Positions 1 to 11,300 are shown, counted from the stretch's first letter. The stretch: 64,000 bases of DNA from Xanthostigma xanthostigma (GCA_963575645.1 OY754466.1:44796001-44860000); one strand, 5' to 3'. Notes: generated from the letters alone by a model not told the origin. Numbers and translations: made by a program.

Positions 1-56
1 TACTGTATTCTATCGTTCTACGTAATAGTCCAGGAGGCAGTGAAGATTTTCGGTAC

Positions 57-1005
57 TTATTTTCGCAGTCAGCAAACACCGATAGAATTATTCTAAGCAA
101 CATTCATATATATGTAGGGGGGGGGTCCTATGGGTTGAGGCGGAAAATGCGTTAGAAAGCACAAATATACTGCACTTTTTTTCCAGTGATAAAAATAGTT
201 CTAGTAGTGAGAGATATAGTGAAGTTAAGAAAAAAAAATAGTCTAGCTAATCTGTGAGTATGGGTAATATTATGTCTGGCAGGTAAAAAATAGAAAAAAA
301 ATAATCAAAACCATTGCCCTTATTTTCGCAGTCCTAAAAATTTGTCAGATGATAGTTTATATTATAATTACAGCTGCAAATACAGTCTGGCTAACGTGGA
401 AAACCCCGAAAGCCTTGCCAGACTCGTCCAACGCTCGTCAGGTGCGCTAAATTCGGCATGTTGAAATTATATCTAACTTGTGAGTCTGGCGGGGCTTTCG
501 TGATTGTAAATGACAGCCAGACGTGTATTTTCTATGAAATTATAGTATTATTTATAATGTGACAAATTTTCAAATCCGGGAAAATAACAGCAAAAATGTT
601 GTAATTTTTACGATTTTCAAGATGCTGCCAGACTCATTTGCCAATTTCGTAAATCAGCCAGACTTACTTTTGATTATAGTTGATGGTAATATCAAATGAT
701 ACGTGAAATTTCAAGCATAGGAAAATAAGGGTTACGGATTTCAAAAATCGGTCAAATTTTTGCATCCGCAAATTTTCAGCCAGACTGACTTTCCTCCACT
801 TGGCATGTGCGTCACTGTTATTTCCATTAATAAAATGATTCACTTTAATTAATGTCAAATATTTATAAGACTGGGAAAATAAGTGGACTTGTGATTTTTT
901 TTTATCTAGTGAACCCATCCGAAAATTTTAGCCAGACTCACAAATTGTCGTTTTGTGTCACCATCTAAACAAACTACTTATTTCATATTCACCTCTGGGA
1001 AAATA
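57..1005. repeat. Degenerate tandem repeats, GCCAGACT / GGAAAATAAG
   Basis: GCCAGAC or its complement AGTCTGGC occurs about eight times between 385 and 940. GGAAAATAAG or a close variant starts at about 579, 720, 874 and 998, a spacing of roughly 125-155 bp. The complementary form (CTTATTTTCGCAG) occurs near 57 and 315. The units are diverged, which suggests an old satellite-like expansion inside the TIR element. Confidence 0.6.
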
Positions 1006-1016
1006 AGTACAAAAAA

Positions 1017-1603
1017 ATTCCAGCCAATTGGGTGACGGGACCCTTCCAACTTCCAAAATGTTGACATTTGATTACAATAAAAAAAAATAAAATTTCTGAT
1101 ATCGCGTGAGGTGACGCGGATAATGGCTAGTATTCAATATGATATTAACTATTAGTTGCCATGGTTATCTACATAGCATGCCTAACTAGTTTATTTCTGA
1201 CAGATCCATAAAACAAAAGAGCGGTTGATTTTTTTATTTTCAAAATATTTCCGAAACTATAAAGTTTAGAAAAAAATTTGTTTAACAAAACTTTCTTGAA
1301 AAAATAAATAGAATAATAAGCCGTTATGAAAAGTATACCATTATTATATAAAAAATACCGTTTTAGCATATATCTCTTCTGCGCATGCGCCGATTTTACA
1401 TCCTCCCAAAATTTGGTTTCAATCCGCTCATCCGTTTGACCTGTATCGTGTTCACAAACAGACTAACAGACGCACAGAGTTTTTCCAAAAATATGTTTTT
1501 TGGATTCGGGGGACCTCAAAACGGAAAAATATATTTTTAAAATTTTTGAAAAGTGATTTTTGACCTAAACTAGTACCATTCCCCACTTGTGGGTTGGAAT
1601 GGT
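1017..1603 (+). repeat. Interspersed repeat family F, copy A (full length)
   Basis: A roughly 590-bp repeat found five times in this window. It starts ATTCCAGCCAATTGGGTGAC and ends in a hairpin made from ACCATTCC, CCAC, GTGG and GGAATGGT. It shares the internal landmark CGCATGCGCCGATTTT with the other copies. No ORF is present. The complementary CATTCCAAC near the start and GTTGGAATG at the end suggest a small DNA element, but the superfamily is unclear. It sits inside the 26-1627 element and is therefore younger. Confidence 0.7.
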
Positions 1604-1627
1604 AAAAATTCACTGCCTCCTGGACTA

Positions 1628-2164
1628 TAAGTAACTAGTTTAATATATATCTAGATAAATAAATCATTACACTGTCCTACTGTACAACGTTGTAGGCAGG
1701 TTTTGAACGTTCAGTAATTGTATGTAGTACAATATTTATGAATTCTTCATGTCAAGATTCGAACTCTGACACATACATCAACAGCAGTGTGCGACGCACG
1801 TACAGCATTTGTTTTTACACTGCAGTTTTATACGCATGCGCAAAAAATAATTGCGAGGCTAAAGTGAGTTCACACCGAAACACTCAACAATCAATTCGTT
1901 CGTTGGATCTACAAGTAAATTGTATAACCGGTAACACAATAGAAATGAGAATGTCAGTAATGTCGCAAATGATCGTTTAGTGGGTGGTATGTTACGTCGG
2001 CAATAGTAGAAGCTGGTAGACTTACACTGGGTTGCAGAAAGAAAAGAAAATTCGTGCCGAAAATTCATAAAAAACAGTATTTCGCGCACACTTATCAAGC
2101 AGAAACCTACACGACCAGTACTGCACAAACTTGCAACCTGCACGATGTCACGCACTAAGCCTGT
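1628..2164. other. Non-coding stretch, no gene seen
   Basis: Short ORFs here (plus 1738-1980, minus 1859-2155) have no recognisable domain. The segment near 2090-2125 (CGCGCACACTT, then CACGACCAG) recurs near 61967-62000, so at least part is repeat-derived. Confidence 0.5.
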
Positions 2165-2563
2165 TTATAAAAAAAATATTAAAAAAACTTTTTTGAAAAA
2201 ATAAATAGAATAATAAACCGTTATGAAAAGTATACCATTATTACATAAAATACACAGTTTTTGCATCGACCATTATAATATAAAAAACAGTTTGAGCATA
2301 TATCTCTTCTGCACATGCGCCGATTTTTCCCAAAAACAATAGGGCTCTTTATATTTGCGTATCAAACATCCTCCCAAAATTTGGATTGAATCCGTTCATC
2401 CATTTAACCTGTATCGTACTCACAGACAAACAGACGCACAGAGTTTTTCCAAAAATATTTTTTTTTGAATTCGGGGAACCTCAAAACGAAAAATATTGTA
2501 AAATTTTGAAAAGTGATTTTTGACCTAAACTAGTACCATTCCCCACTTGTGGGTTGGAATGGT
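2165..2563 (+). repeat. Interspersed repeat family F, copy B (5'-truncated)
   Basis: Matches copy A from the motif AAAATAAATAGAATAATAA onward to the same terminal hairpin ending GGTTGGAATGGT. The first ~250 bp of the family are missing. An extra ~35-bp stretch near 2255-2290 repeats the CATTATAATATAAAA segment. Confidence 0.75.
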
Positions 2564-2929
2564 AATAATTTGATTAAGTATATTGTGAACGCGTCTTTAA
2601 TGCATAGGCGCGGTAAAGGCAATTGCATCATGAGTTTTGCTATCTAGAAATACAATAAATTACAAATTACTTTAAAATCGATTTTTTTATACTACATTAC
2701 CACAGGTGTGGTACACTTATTGTAAAGATCACTTTGAACAAATTCTTTTTATGCCACTTGCCATTTCTTACATAATCAAACGTTTTATTCATTCTACGTC
2801 CCGCCCAGGCTTTGTAGGTACGGTTATTTTTTAAATGTATATGCTGTAGTAAACTTTTGAAATAATACTTCTTATGCGCCACTTTGACGGTTTGAAGGGA
2901 AAAATACATGATTCCGCGACCTTTCATTA

Positions 2930-3214
2930 CTCGACAAAACATCCCCCGACAAAATATCCTACGGACAAAATATCCTATCAGCAAAACCGGTGTAGAATTA
3001 CTGTATTACTATCTCACTTTGTATACACGACCCCGTAATTGTTTTTTAAAGAACTCCTCCCAAAAGGCCTCTCCTTTTCACTGCGCAGAAAAAACGCCAT
3101 CGCATCGACACGACCCCGTATGATTTTTATGTCGGGGAATATTTTACCCGTTGGATATTTAGTCAAGATGATATTTTGTCGGGGGATATTATGTCCAAGA
3201 TATTTCGTTGGGGG
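2930..3214. repeat. Inverted motif cluster, CGACAAAATATCC
   Basis: CGACAAAATATCC-like units recur at 2930-2985, and the complementary GGATATTTTGTCG-like units at 3130-3214, giving an inverted arrangement about 285 bp long. This resembles a MITE whose ends are built from a short tandem motif. The overlapping ORFs have no domain signal. Confidence 0.45.
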
Positions 3215-3985
3215 ATCAAGACGTGCATTGCCAAAATATAAAAAGGCATTACGGGAGCTGAAGTCATTTTACTACTCTTTCTTTGCGGGCCCCACAAAGA
3301 ATGGTTTCCGATTCGAACACCAAATGTCAGCCATTTTGCTTTTAATTCCGAATAGTAGCAAAAAGTATGTGGAGTCCTGTTGAATAATAAAATTATTTTC
3401 CGATTTTCTTAATATTAATAGGTTATAATTATTAGTTGGACATAATGACGAAACTATTCTTGTTAGAGTGTATGTAATAATAGTTAGGAAAAGCCCGCCT
3501 TAGGAAAATCGAATTATCTATAACAGAAAGTTCTAGAGCATTTCTATGTTGACAACAGATATAAAGCAGTTAAACCAGGCACGCATCTAGAATTTGATTG
3601 AACGATGTTCATACACTTAAAGGCCGCTGCACATCTTTTTCCCTCGTTTTATCTATAGCGTAAGATCGAAATGCTTCTTAGGCGTGATTTTAGGATAAAC
3701 TGTGGCGCATGCGTAGGATTTATCTGTATATGTGCATCTCTATGATCTTTTTTTTGTCACACTTTCTTGCTTGCAGCCATATATCTATTAATTAACTATA
3801 TGAATCAGTGTCTATTTACTCAATGTGCGGTGAGTGAACGCAACAAAGCGTATCGAAAATATATCTGCGTCTCTTTCTTCGATGTAATTCCATGGTTTCT
3901 CCGCTGATAGGATAGGTTAATGTACTTGCATTCAATCTGAATAAAGAATCTGTTTCAAAAACTTTGTCTTTTTCTATGACGTTAG
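3215..3985. other. Non-coding stretch, no gene seen
   Basis: A+T-rich, with no convincing ORF. TTAAAGGCCGCTGCACATC near 3619 resembles the terminal repeat of the MITE at 19087-19516 and may be one end of a decayed relative. Confidence 0.45.
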
Positions 3986-4082
3986 CATGGGCGTACCCAG
4001 CTTTTGGCCCAAGAGGGGGCAAATTAGAAATTTCTTAAGCCGGTTCCCCCGTGCTTATTTTGCCCTTCTGGATACGCCAGTG
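3986..4082. mobile_element. Very short hAT-like MITE
   Basis: Imperfect terminal inverted repeats: CATGGGCGTACCCAG on the left and the complement of CACTGGCGTATCCAG on the right, enclosing under 100 bp. CAG-GGCGTA-CCAG termini are seen in hAT elements. The flanking 8-bp sequences match only partly, so the call is tentative. Confidence 0.4.
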
Positions 4083-4759
4083 CTTACGACGTAAAGAAGG
4101 ACAGAAGTATATGTTTGCACCCTAATAGTTCGATTACGATTTTATTCATATGCTCAGTATAGAATAAAAGTATATGCTTGCAGCAAATAATTTAATATCA
4201 ATAATTAATCGGATTTCGGTGCCATGGGGCATATTTAAGACGCTCCGCAATTTTTTATTATAGATGTTTTTTTTTGATCAATTTTAAATAAGGAAATATG
4301 CATGATTAAACACGCGACAAAAATTTTACATTTTGTACACGTATTAAAATTTAAAAAAAGTATTTTTATTTTTTATTTAATTTTTCGTCGGTTTACTTAT
4401 GCACTGGCCAAATTTTAATTTCCTATATTATGTTATATAACTTAGTGAGGCAGCATGTACTACTGTACAACTCTGTAGGCGAAGAGCTCACCATCATTAT
4501 TATTAAAAACACAGACAAAGTTGTTAATTAGCTTTGGGACAGACAAATAAGGAGTCACAGTTATTTATCATATTTATTCTGTGGAATCAGAGCATATTGA
4601 AATCACTTCCGATCTCTCTTCATAATATGTCATTTGACAACATAAATTGACGTCAAAGCGGGTACTTTAAATCATCATGGAGTGCCAGAATTCATCTTGC
4701 CGCAATCCCTTGGCGATCCTATTTTTTAATTTTTTTTTTAAATGTTTTCTAAATCTATA
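4083..4759. other. Non-coding stretch, no gene seen
   Basis: A+T-rich sequence without long ORFs, inverted repeats or recognisable family motifs. Confidence 0.5.
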
Positions 4760-4797
4760 TCTATACTAGTATATAAAGCTGAAGAGTTTGTTTATAT
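4760..4797 (+). mobile_element. Helitron family A, 5' end fragment
   Basis: TCTATACTAGTATATAAAGC followed by TGAAGAGTTTGTTTA matches the 5' end of the family A Helitrons elsewhere in the window, then the similarity stops. Confidence 0.6.
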
Positions 4798-4915
4798 TTT
4801 ACATATAATACGGTATGGTTGTCCGGTGTCTGTATATATAGTATAACGGATTACAAAATCCACATACTGCGGAAGTGGTTTTTTTAATGAATTATACAGA
4901 GGTTAGCTCAATTAA

Positions 4916-5306
4916 GAGTATTCGTCCCTGCAAATACCCCCTGCACCCTTCATCTAAAATCTTTTCCCCTCGCCTAAAAACGGTTCGCGCTCTCCCGACG
5001 CTATTTTTAAAGCTACAGGGTTCTGGTAAACGCCAAATGAAAGACAAAGAATCAGACTACAGATCCTTCAGGCGAATTTTTTGAAAAACAGTTTCGCCTA
5101 CGTGTGAAATATTACGTAACTTATTATTTTTTTCAAAATGTTGAAAGTTTTTTCAGGATCTGTAGTCTCATTCTTTGTCTTTCATTTGGCGTTTACCAGA
5201 ACCCTCTAGCTTTAAAAATAGCGTCGGGAGAGCGCGAACCGTTTTTAGGCCAGGGGAAAAGATTTGAGACGAAGGGTGCAGGGGGTATTTGCAGGGACGA
5301 ATACTC
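4916..5306. mobile_element. Palindromic MITE with TTAA target duplication
   Basis: A 391-bp near-perfect foldback: two arms of about 170 bp around a ~50-bp loop. The termini are GAGTATTCGTCCCTGC and its complement, flanked on both sides by TTAA (4912-4915 and 5307-5310). TTAA duplication is the hallmark of piggyBac-type insertion, though the terminal bases are not the usual CCC. The ORFs at 4875-5084 and 5104-5310 are mirror products of the arms, not genes. Confidence 0.8.
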
Positions 5307-5435
5307 TTAAGTAATTGAAATAAATAAAATCGTAACTTAGTCTGTAATTGAACAGTTTTAAAGATTCCTAGAGCGAATTCGAATTTTTAGTTTTCATCAC
5401 TTTTTTCTGTTTATATTTTTTGTACCTATCTTCTA

Positions 5436-5814
5436 TCTATACTAATATATAAAGTTAAATAGTTTGTTTGTTTGCTTGGTTGGTTGAATGTGCTAATCTC
5501 AGGAACTACTGGTTCGAATTGAAATTTTTTTTTGTTGGATAGTCCATTTATCGAGGAAGGCTTACTTACTTAGATACTAACTGACACATCATGAGATCTC
5601 CAAAACTATACGCCCGATTGACTTGAAATTTGGCATAGTTACTATCGGTGTTAGTTGCTATACGTGGATGGGTGTGGGTGGCTGCGTATAGATGGGAAGG
5701 TCAAAAAATCCGTTTTAGTGGGTATCTACATCGAGAAAGGAGTAACTATGCCAAATAAGAGGAATGGATCCGTGTTTCATCTCAATCGCGTGCGAAGCCG
5801 CGGATAACGGCAAG
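5436..5814 (+). mobile_element. Chimeric nonautonomous Helitron
   Basis: The 5' end TCTATACTAATATATAAAG and the following ~130 bp match family A. The 3' half differs, ending GCGTGCGAAGCCGCGGATAA then CGGCAAGTAAT, which resembles another Helitron 3' type (usual end CTAGT, here CAAGT). A family A head therefore appears joined to a different tail. Confidence 0.6.
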
Positions 5815-6383
5815 TAATAAATAAAATTGACGGAATAATGAAAGGGTCAGTGAGTACTTTTGCATCATGATGAGGTTAAAGAGTTCATCCAGACGCAGTC
5901 CCTTGGCAGCTCTATTTTTTACGTTTCGGCAGTATACAAATAATAATCACAGTAAGTCTCCGTTTGTCTGCCTCAATGAAGCTACACAAATTTTGTTTGT
6001 GAAATAAATAGGAAATCCGACGATTGGCTCTGGGACTACTACAAAAACATAAAATTATGGTAAAAGTAAATAAATTGGCAACAAATATTTATATTATACT
6101 TATTGCTTTTTAATGATCTTTTATATCTCAGTTAATTTAACTCTGGAATTTAACTGTTAAATTAGAATCTTAGATCAGGTAGATCTAGATATTATTTAAA
6201 ATGTCGATTGTGTATAAAATAATCATTTATATTTTTTTATTTTAATTATTTTACAAACAAAAAAATATCACGGTATTCTTGAGAATTTGAGCTCAATTTT
6301 AATTTAAACTTAAATTATTTTTTAAATAAAAAGAATGAAATGTAAATTTGAAAAATAGTGCCCTTTGTATATATGCATTTTAC
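5815..6383. other. Non-coding stretch, no gene seen
   Basis: Very A+T-rich. No ORF or repeat structure was recognised. Confidence 0.5.
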
Positions 6384-6611
6384 CATAGAGATATAAATAA
6401 CTAGAGTACGCCAGTGCGTGTGCTTGCCATAAGTAAAAGTGTCCTCAGTTAAGAGAGAGAACGCTGCAGAAAACCAGAAATTTGTTTACTCAAATTAGCA
6501 TTGTTGCACATCATTATTTACCATAGAGATAAGGAACTATTCTCTCTCTTAATTGCAGACACTTTCACTGCTCTTTTGCGTACTCTATTGTACTATTGTA
6601 ATATCTCTATG
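6384..6611. mobile_element. MITE with CATAGAGATAT ends (copy 1)
   Basis: About 228 bp with inverted ends CATAGAGATAT and ATATCTCTATG. Subterminal sequence is also inverted (AGAGTACGC versus GCGTACTCT; AAGAGAGAGAACG versus TTCTCTCTCTTAA). A second copy at 43240-44390 is split by later insertions. Confidence 0.65.
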
Positions 6612-7168
6612 ATTTTTACACTTGCTTACACTTTTTCCATTTTTCAAAATTCTTCGAAACAATTTTTGCTGTTTTCATGTTAATCTAGCTAATCTAGTAT
6701 GATCTAAGGCAAAAGGTTACGTCGGCCTTTTTGATCATTACTAATATGCACATAAATATTTGTGCATCAGCGAATCCCAACCCACGATTATAAACTTTGA
6801 GATTAATGACCCTTAAATAGCAATTTAAATAGATCCAGTGTCATTTGTGATTTTGAAAAGTTTGAGTGTCGTATGTTTACTGGTTTCTTTTAAACATACC
6901 TTAATATTAGAAAATATGACGACAGTTAAACGATTTTGTGAATATATCAATATAATTTTCGAAGATGTTCCACATTTATTTGACTACAAGAGACCGTTTT
7001 TGTAAGGTTAATTCTAAATTATGACCTATTCGTTTTTATAATACACTTAAATATGACAGAGCCGGATTAATAAACAATGTCGCGAATATTTTTTTTTTCT
7101 AATCTCACCTAAACCATTAATATTTTGCATATGACTTTAATTTTAAATGTGTTTTCAAACTCAAGTAA

Positions 7169-7552
7169 GGGGGCGTTCACAAATTACGTGAGGCGTTTAA
7201 GGAGGGGAGGGGTTCAAGCCGAACCTCACTCAATCTCACGTGGGGGAGATGGGGGTCTTGGCAAACATCACGTAATTTTTTTTCCGCAAGAAACAGTGTG
7301 AAATTGCGAGAAAACTGTTTTATAAGTAAAATTATAAGTTAAATAAAAAGAAATAAGCATTTTATGTTTTTTTATAAATAAATCCAACGCAATCAAGAAC
7401 GGATTAACGTATATTTAAATATGCATTATGAAAATACTCAAGTAAGATTAAGGAAGGAGGGGGGGTCGAGAAAAATCTCACGGAATTTCACCATGGAAGG
7501 AGAGGGGTCGAAAAATCGCCAAATTTGCCTCACGTAATTTGTGAACGCCCCC
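7169..7552. mobile_element. MITE with GGGGGCGTTCACAAATTACG ends
   Basis: 384 bp bounded by GGGGGCGTTCACAAATTACG and its complement. TAA flanks both ends (7166-7168 and 7553-7555), a 3-bp duplication compatible with PIF/Harbinger. It is nonautonomous, with no transposase ORF. The small ORF starting at 7525 begins in its right end and is not supported as a gene. Confidence 0.75.
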
Positions 7553-7555
7553 TAA

Positions 7556-8883
7556 TTTTAGGCGAGGTAGAGCACATTGGCCTGGATCAGACGAAAAGTG
7601 GAACGCTTCCACTTCTCCGAATTCATCCGGCAGTCGAGAGGAAAGAGTGTGAGAATCGTTTCACTCATACGCATGCGCAGTGGGTACCGTGTGTATACGT
7701 GACATTTTCTCTAACCACTCTAACAAAGGGAATCTATACAAATAAAAAAATTGAAGTGTCTGTTTGAATTGTCAAAATAACAGCTTTTTACTAAATTCAT
7801 ATGAAAACATAAAAGGAATGGAGGGCGCAATTGGTCAAAAATTTTAGCCGCTGGTATTTTCCGGTCATTTGGCTCTAACAGAACTTAATAACGACGAGGC
7901 AGATTTTTTTTTTAATTTTAACTATTTTTTTACGACCTTTGAAATTTTTTATCACCTTTATCTTAAAATGGGTTCAGATTCCGGCTATATCTCATATAAG
8001 AAAAAATGATCTAAATTACTTAAATACCAAGCGGCAGAAGGTTGAGTCGACATGGTTTTTTGCGCGTGAGCTCCCTAACTAATAAAAGGCAGCGTCTATC
8101 TGCTGTTTTTCTATCTAATCTATACAACTGATCTACATGCGATTTTCACGACTACGGTAAATAACTTTGTCCAAATTTTCAAAGACCGTATTAAATACGT
8201 TAGTACGGAACTGTTAAAAAACCGGACTGTTATCCCACTCATCGTGTATCATAAATTTTGGATTCAAAATCGATTTATAGTGTCGTGCAACACTTTTAAT
8301 TAGCGTATAATTTTTTCGAATTATGTATATAAATTATTTTCATAGAAGTATTTGGTTTACATGCATAAACACAGTTAATATAAAGGAAATACCAAATCTT
8401 TCAAAATGTTCGGCTAATTAGAATTCAGCAAATACAAACAAGTCTTCTAAGTCGAATAAGAAACATCTCCCATCTCGAATTGTTCAAATTACAATGAAGT
8501 CCATTAGGACGTAGTCTGGTGTTCGGGTTTTGAAAAAACTAATTTATTTTTTTTACATTTTTAGTAAGTATAATATATTGAGAAAATACTGTAAAAATTT
8601 TAGACCGAAATATTAAATATTTACAAAGCTATAGCATATAGTCGAGAGCAGCAACGGTCTTACGGTAAGACTCTTACCTGCTCTTACCTCTCAATTGTTA
8701 TCACGTTACCCTTATACTCTCGCAGAGTAGAGCACACAAATTAACAGAAAACGATGCCTTTGAAGAAACGGAAGGTTTAATATACACCAAGCATAGCTGA
8801 TTAGTGCAAATATTCATTTTTATTTTTTTGTAAGAAATCTGAAATTAAAACTTTAAACGCGTTTTTCTCAAAACTACGTTTTT
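7556..8883. other. Non-coding stretch, no gene seen
   Basis: No domain-bearing ORF. The CTCTTACC-type sequence near 8660-8695 repeats locally (CTTACGGTAAGACTCTTACC). Nothing else was recognised. Confidence 0.45.
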
Positions 8884-9190
8884 CTAAGTGGCGCGGGTGA
8901 TTGAAACAATTGTATACAACCGATTGCTTTCAGTTTTGCACACAACAATAGCTCCGTCCGGTACTAGAATTACTTAATTATAAAAATTATTTCTATTTGT
9001 TTTAACCGATTTTCAACGAAAAAATCACGATTTTCTCGTTGTTTTTTTTCTAAAACCCTACATTTTCTTATTTATCAATAAAAATGTTTATTTCTAGTAC
9101 GGGACAGAGTCACAAGCCTACGAAACAATAACCAATTTAATTTTTATAATTTAGTTGACTCCAAGTGACGTTATCACCCGCGCTACCCAC
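8884..9190. repeat. Diverged inverted repeat
   Basis: AAGTGGCGCGGGTGAT near 8886 pairs with ATCACCCGCGCTACCCACTT near 9173, and GTCCGGTACTAGAA near 8957 with TTCTAGTACGGGAC near 9093. This indicates an old foldback about 300 bp long. Confidence 0.45.
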
Positions 9191-9380
9191 TTACCTCCAT
9201 TTAAAGTTGTCTACTTTAGGTTAAAAAAACAATTATAAAATGGCGTAAAATTAAGCAAAAAAAAAATGTTTTTTCTTAGTTTACGATGTCAGTAAAAACA
9301 TGTAACAAAATTGAAAACATTGTACATTATTTTGTTATTAAAAAATTTGAAAAGTAGTTTGACCCTGCAGGCCATCCCTG

Positions 9381-10254
9381 TAACTTCCCGCTATTTTCGA
9401 GTTCAAAACGCTCAAAAATATGTCAAATATAGCAAGAAGTTTATTTTTTAGCTCTTCGAGCTCAAAAAAAAAACACTTTGTTACGAAATTTTCGTTCACG
9501 ATATCTCATGAACAAATGAAGCGATTTTGATGCGATTTGCGGCAGTCGACGCAATTTTTTAACCTTAAAAAGTAATTTTATACAGAAAAATCGATCTCAT
9601 AGGAATTTTACGAGAAATTTAAAAAAAAACACTTTTTAAAAATTTTTCGTTCACGATATCTCGTGAACAAATGAGCCGATTTTGATGCGGTTTGCTGCAA
9701 TCGACGCAGTTTTTTTAACCTAAGAAAGTAAATTATTACAAAAAAATCGATTTGATAAGAATTTTACGAGTAATTTTAAAAAATTACTTTTTTCCTAATT
9801 TTTCGTTCACGTTATCTCATGAACAAATGAACCAATTTTGATATGGTTTGCGGCGATCGACGCAGTTTTTTTAGCTTAAGAAAGTAATTTATTACAAAAA
9901 AATCAATCTGATAACAATTTTAAGAGTCATTTTAAAAAAACACTTTTTTACGATTTTTTCGTTCACGGTTTCTCGTGAACAAATGAACCGATTTTGATGC
10001 GGTTTGCGGAAATCGACGCAGTTTGTTAAGGAGAAGAGCTGATTAGTTTTTGGAATTAATCGGTTTAGTAGTTTAGAAAATTTTTTACAAAAACAAATTT
10101 TTAAAAATTTTTGAAACTTGTTTTTTTAAGATTTCTCAAAATTTTTTGGGCCGAATCGTTTCAAATTTTCAGGAAGTCTAAGTTCACCAAGATCACGTCA
10201 GATGCCGCAAACCACGTTTCAGTCGGACACTCCGTTCAAAAGATATAAAAGGTT

Positions 10255-10294
<40 letters not shown>

Positions 10295-10471
10295 TCCATA
10301 CATACAGCCCTACGGACATCATCGCCAAAATAGTTTCAATAGCTTCCTAGGACCCCAAAACGTCGAGATCTGGCGAAAACTCGATTTTCGAAAATCGGGG
10401 TGAAACCAATAACTTCCCGATTTTTGAAAAAAAAAAAATTTTTTTTTTTTTTTTTTTAAAGCGGGAAGTTA
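9381..10471. mobile_element. Nonautonomous TIR element with 156-bp tandem array
   Basis: The ends are TAACTTCCCGCT (9381) and AGCGGGAAGTTA (to 10471). Inside, TTCGTTCACG-type sequence recurs at 9491, 9646, 9802 and 9958, a 155-156 bp period. Each unit carries GAACAAATGA, a GATTTTGATG-like block, and TCGACGCA. A (TACA)/(CA) microsatellite precedes the right end. No ORF is present. The superfamily is not assigned. Confidence 0.7.
10254..10305. repeat. (TACA)n/(CA)n microsatellite
   Basis: CATACATACA followed by roughly 13 CA repeats and then CATACATACA again, inside the 9381-10471 element. Confidence 0.85.
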
Positions 10472-10562
10472 AAAAAAATCTGAAATAACGGTTGAAAACG
10501 AGCCTGAACATAGGACTACGTCCTTAAGGCGACTCTCTCATCTAAAATATGTGACGTTGGCG

Positions 10563-10740
10563 TTAAGCCGGCGCTACACGATGCTATGAACATTGACCCG
10601 AACGTTCGATCGAGCGTTGGACAGAACGTTCGACAGTTAGTGTGCCAAAGTACTTGCTACACGGTGTCGAATGTTTGAAATCTTGAGTAATCACCGTGGT
10701 TATCAATGATAGAATAGATCTGAATATCTCAAAGTGCCAA
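10563..10740. repeat. MITE-end-like and dispersed repeat segment
   Basis: TTAAGCCGGCGCTACACGAT resembles the ends of the PIF-type MITE at 19087. The segment TCACCGTGGTTATC (10691) plus GAATAG and GAATATC recurs at 25991-26029. It is interrupted by the Helitron at 10741. Confidence 0.4.
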
Positions 10741-11300
10741 TCTATACTAATATATAAAGCTGAAGAGTTTGTTTGTTTGTTTGAACGCGCTAATCTCAGG
10801 AACTACAGGTTCAAATTGAAAAAAAAAAATTTTTGTTGTATATCCCATTTATCGAGGAAAGCTATAGGCTATATAATATCACGCTACGACCATTAGGAGC
10901 GAAGCATTAATGAAAAATGTTACAAAATGTATCTCAAAAATAAGTTTCTATTCAGGTGAAATGCACTAACTAAATATACTCATATTAGCGTTCTGAGTAT
11001 ACAATCCCGGCTGGCTCAATCGGTGGAGCATGCGACTGTCAATTTCAGGGTCGTGGGCTCGAGCCCCACGTTGGGCGAATATATTTTTATTTTAATTTTA
11101 TTTAATTAATTTTAAGAAAATTATTAGTTAAAAATAGTATAAATACTGCTTTTTATCGATAAAAACTTTTGAACGGTAACTCCGATCATCATGAAATTTG
11201 GACACAACATTCATCTCGGTACCTAAACCAAGATGAATGTGTGTACTCATGTTCATCCCTTCTCCATTCGTTCTTTTACACCCATTCCTTTGGGTTCCGA
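10741..11300 (+). mobile_element. Helitron family A, tRNA-bearing subtype, 3' end lost
   Basis: The 5' end TCTATACTAATATATAAAGC is intact. The body matches the other family A copies (AACGCGCTAATCTCAGGAAC; CCCATTTATCGAGGAA; GAACGGTAACTCCGATCATC). Compared with the short copy at 40771, about 250-300 bp containing a tRNA-like sequence lies between the TGTATCTCAAAA and AAAACTTTTGAACGG landmarks. The terminal CCCGGG hairpin and CTAG are missing (CCCATTCCTTTGGG instead). No helicase is encoded, so it is nonautonomous. Confidence 0.8.
11005..11077 (+). pseudogene. tRNA-Lys-like body with GTC at the anticodon (copy 1)
   Basis: 73 nt aligning to tRNA-Lys: D arm GGCTCAATCGGTGGAGCA, T arm GTGGGCTCGAGCCCCAC, acceptor TCCCGGC with GTTGGGC. 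The anticodon loop reads CTGTCAA where tRNA-Lys has CTCTTAA or CTTTTAA. Pair 1 of the acceptor and one pair of the anticodon stem are mismatched, so a working tRNA is unlikely. Internal promoter boxes A and B look preserved. It lies inside a Helitron. Confidence 0.75.

Larger units (their letters stand above)
26..1627. mobile_element. TIR element with internal degenerate repeats
   Basis: A perfect 19-bp terminal inverted repeat bounds it: TAGTCCAGGAGGCAGTGAA at 26-44 and its reverse complement at 1609-1627. No transposase ORF is visible, so it is nonautonomous. The interior (57-1005) repeats two motifs, GCCAGACT and GGAAAATAAG, in loosely tandem units. The right part holds a younger insertion of an unrelated repeat (1017-1603). 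The target-site duplication is ambiguous (possibly TA), so the superfamily is not assigned. Confidence 0.75.

Noticed and set aside
2908-3383. Overlapping ORFs of 71 and 114 codons
   Set aside because: They run through the CGACAAAATATCC inverted motif cluster and show no domain.
10254-10305. Telomere-like or regulatory array
   Set aside because: It is an ordinary (TACA)/(CA) microsatellite inside a transposon.
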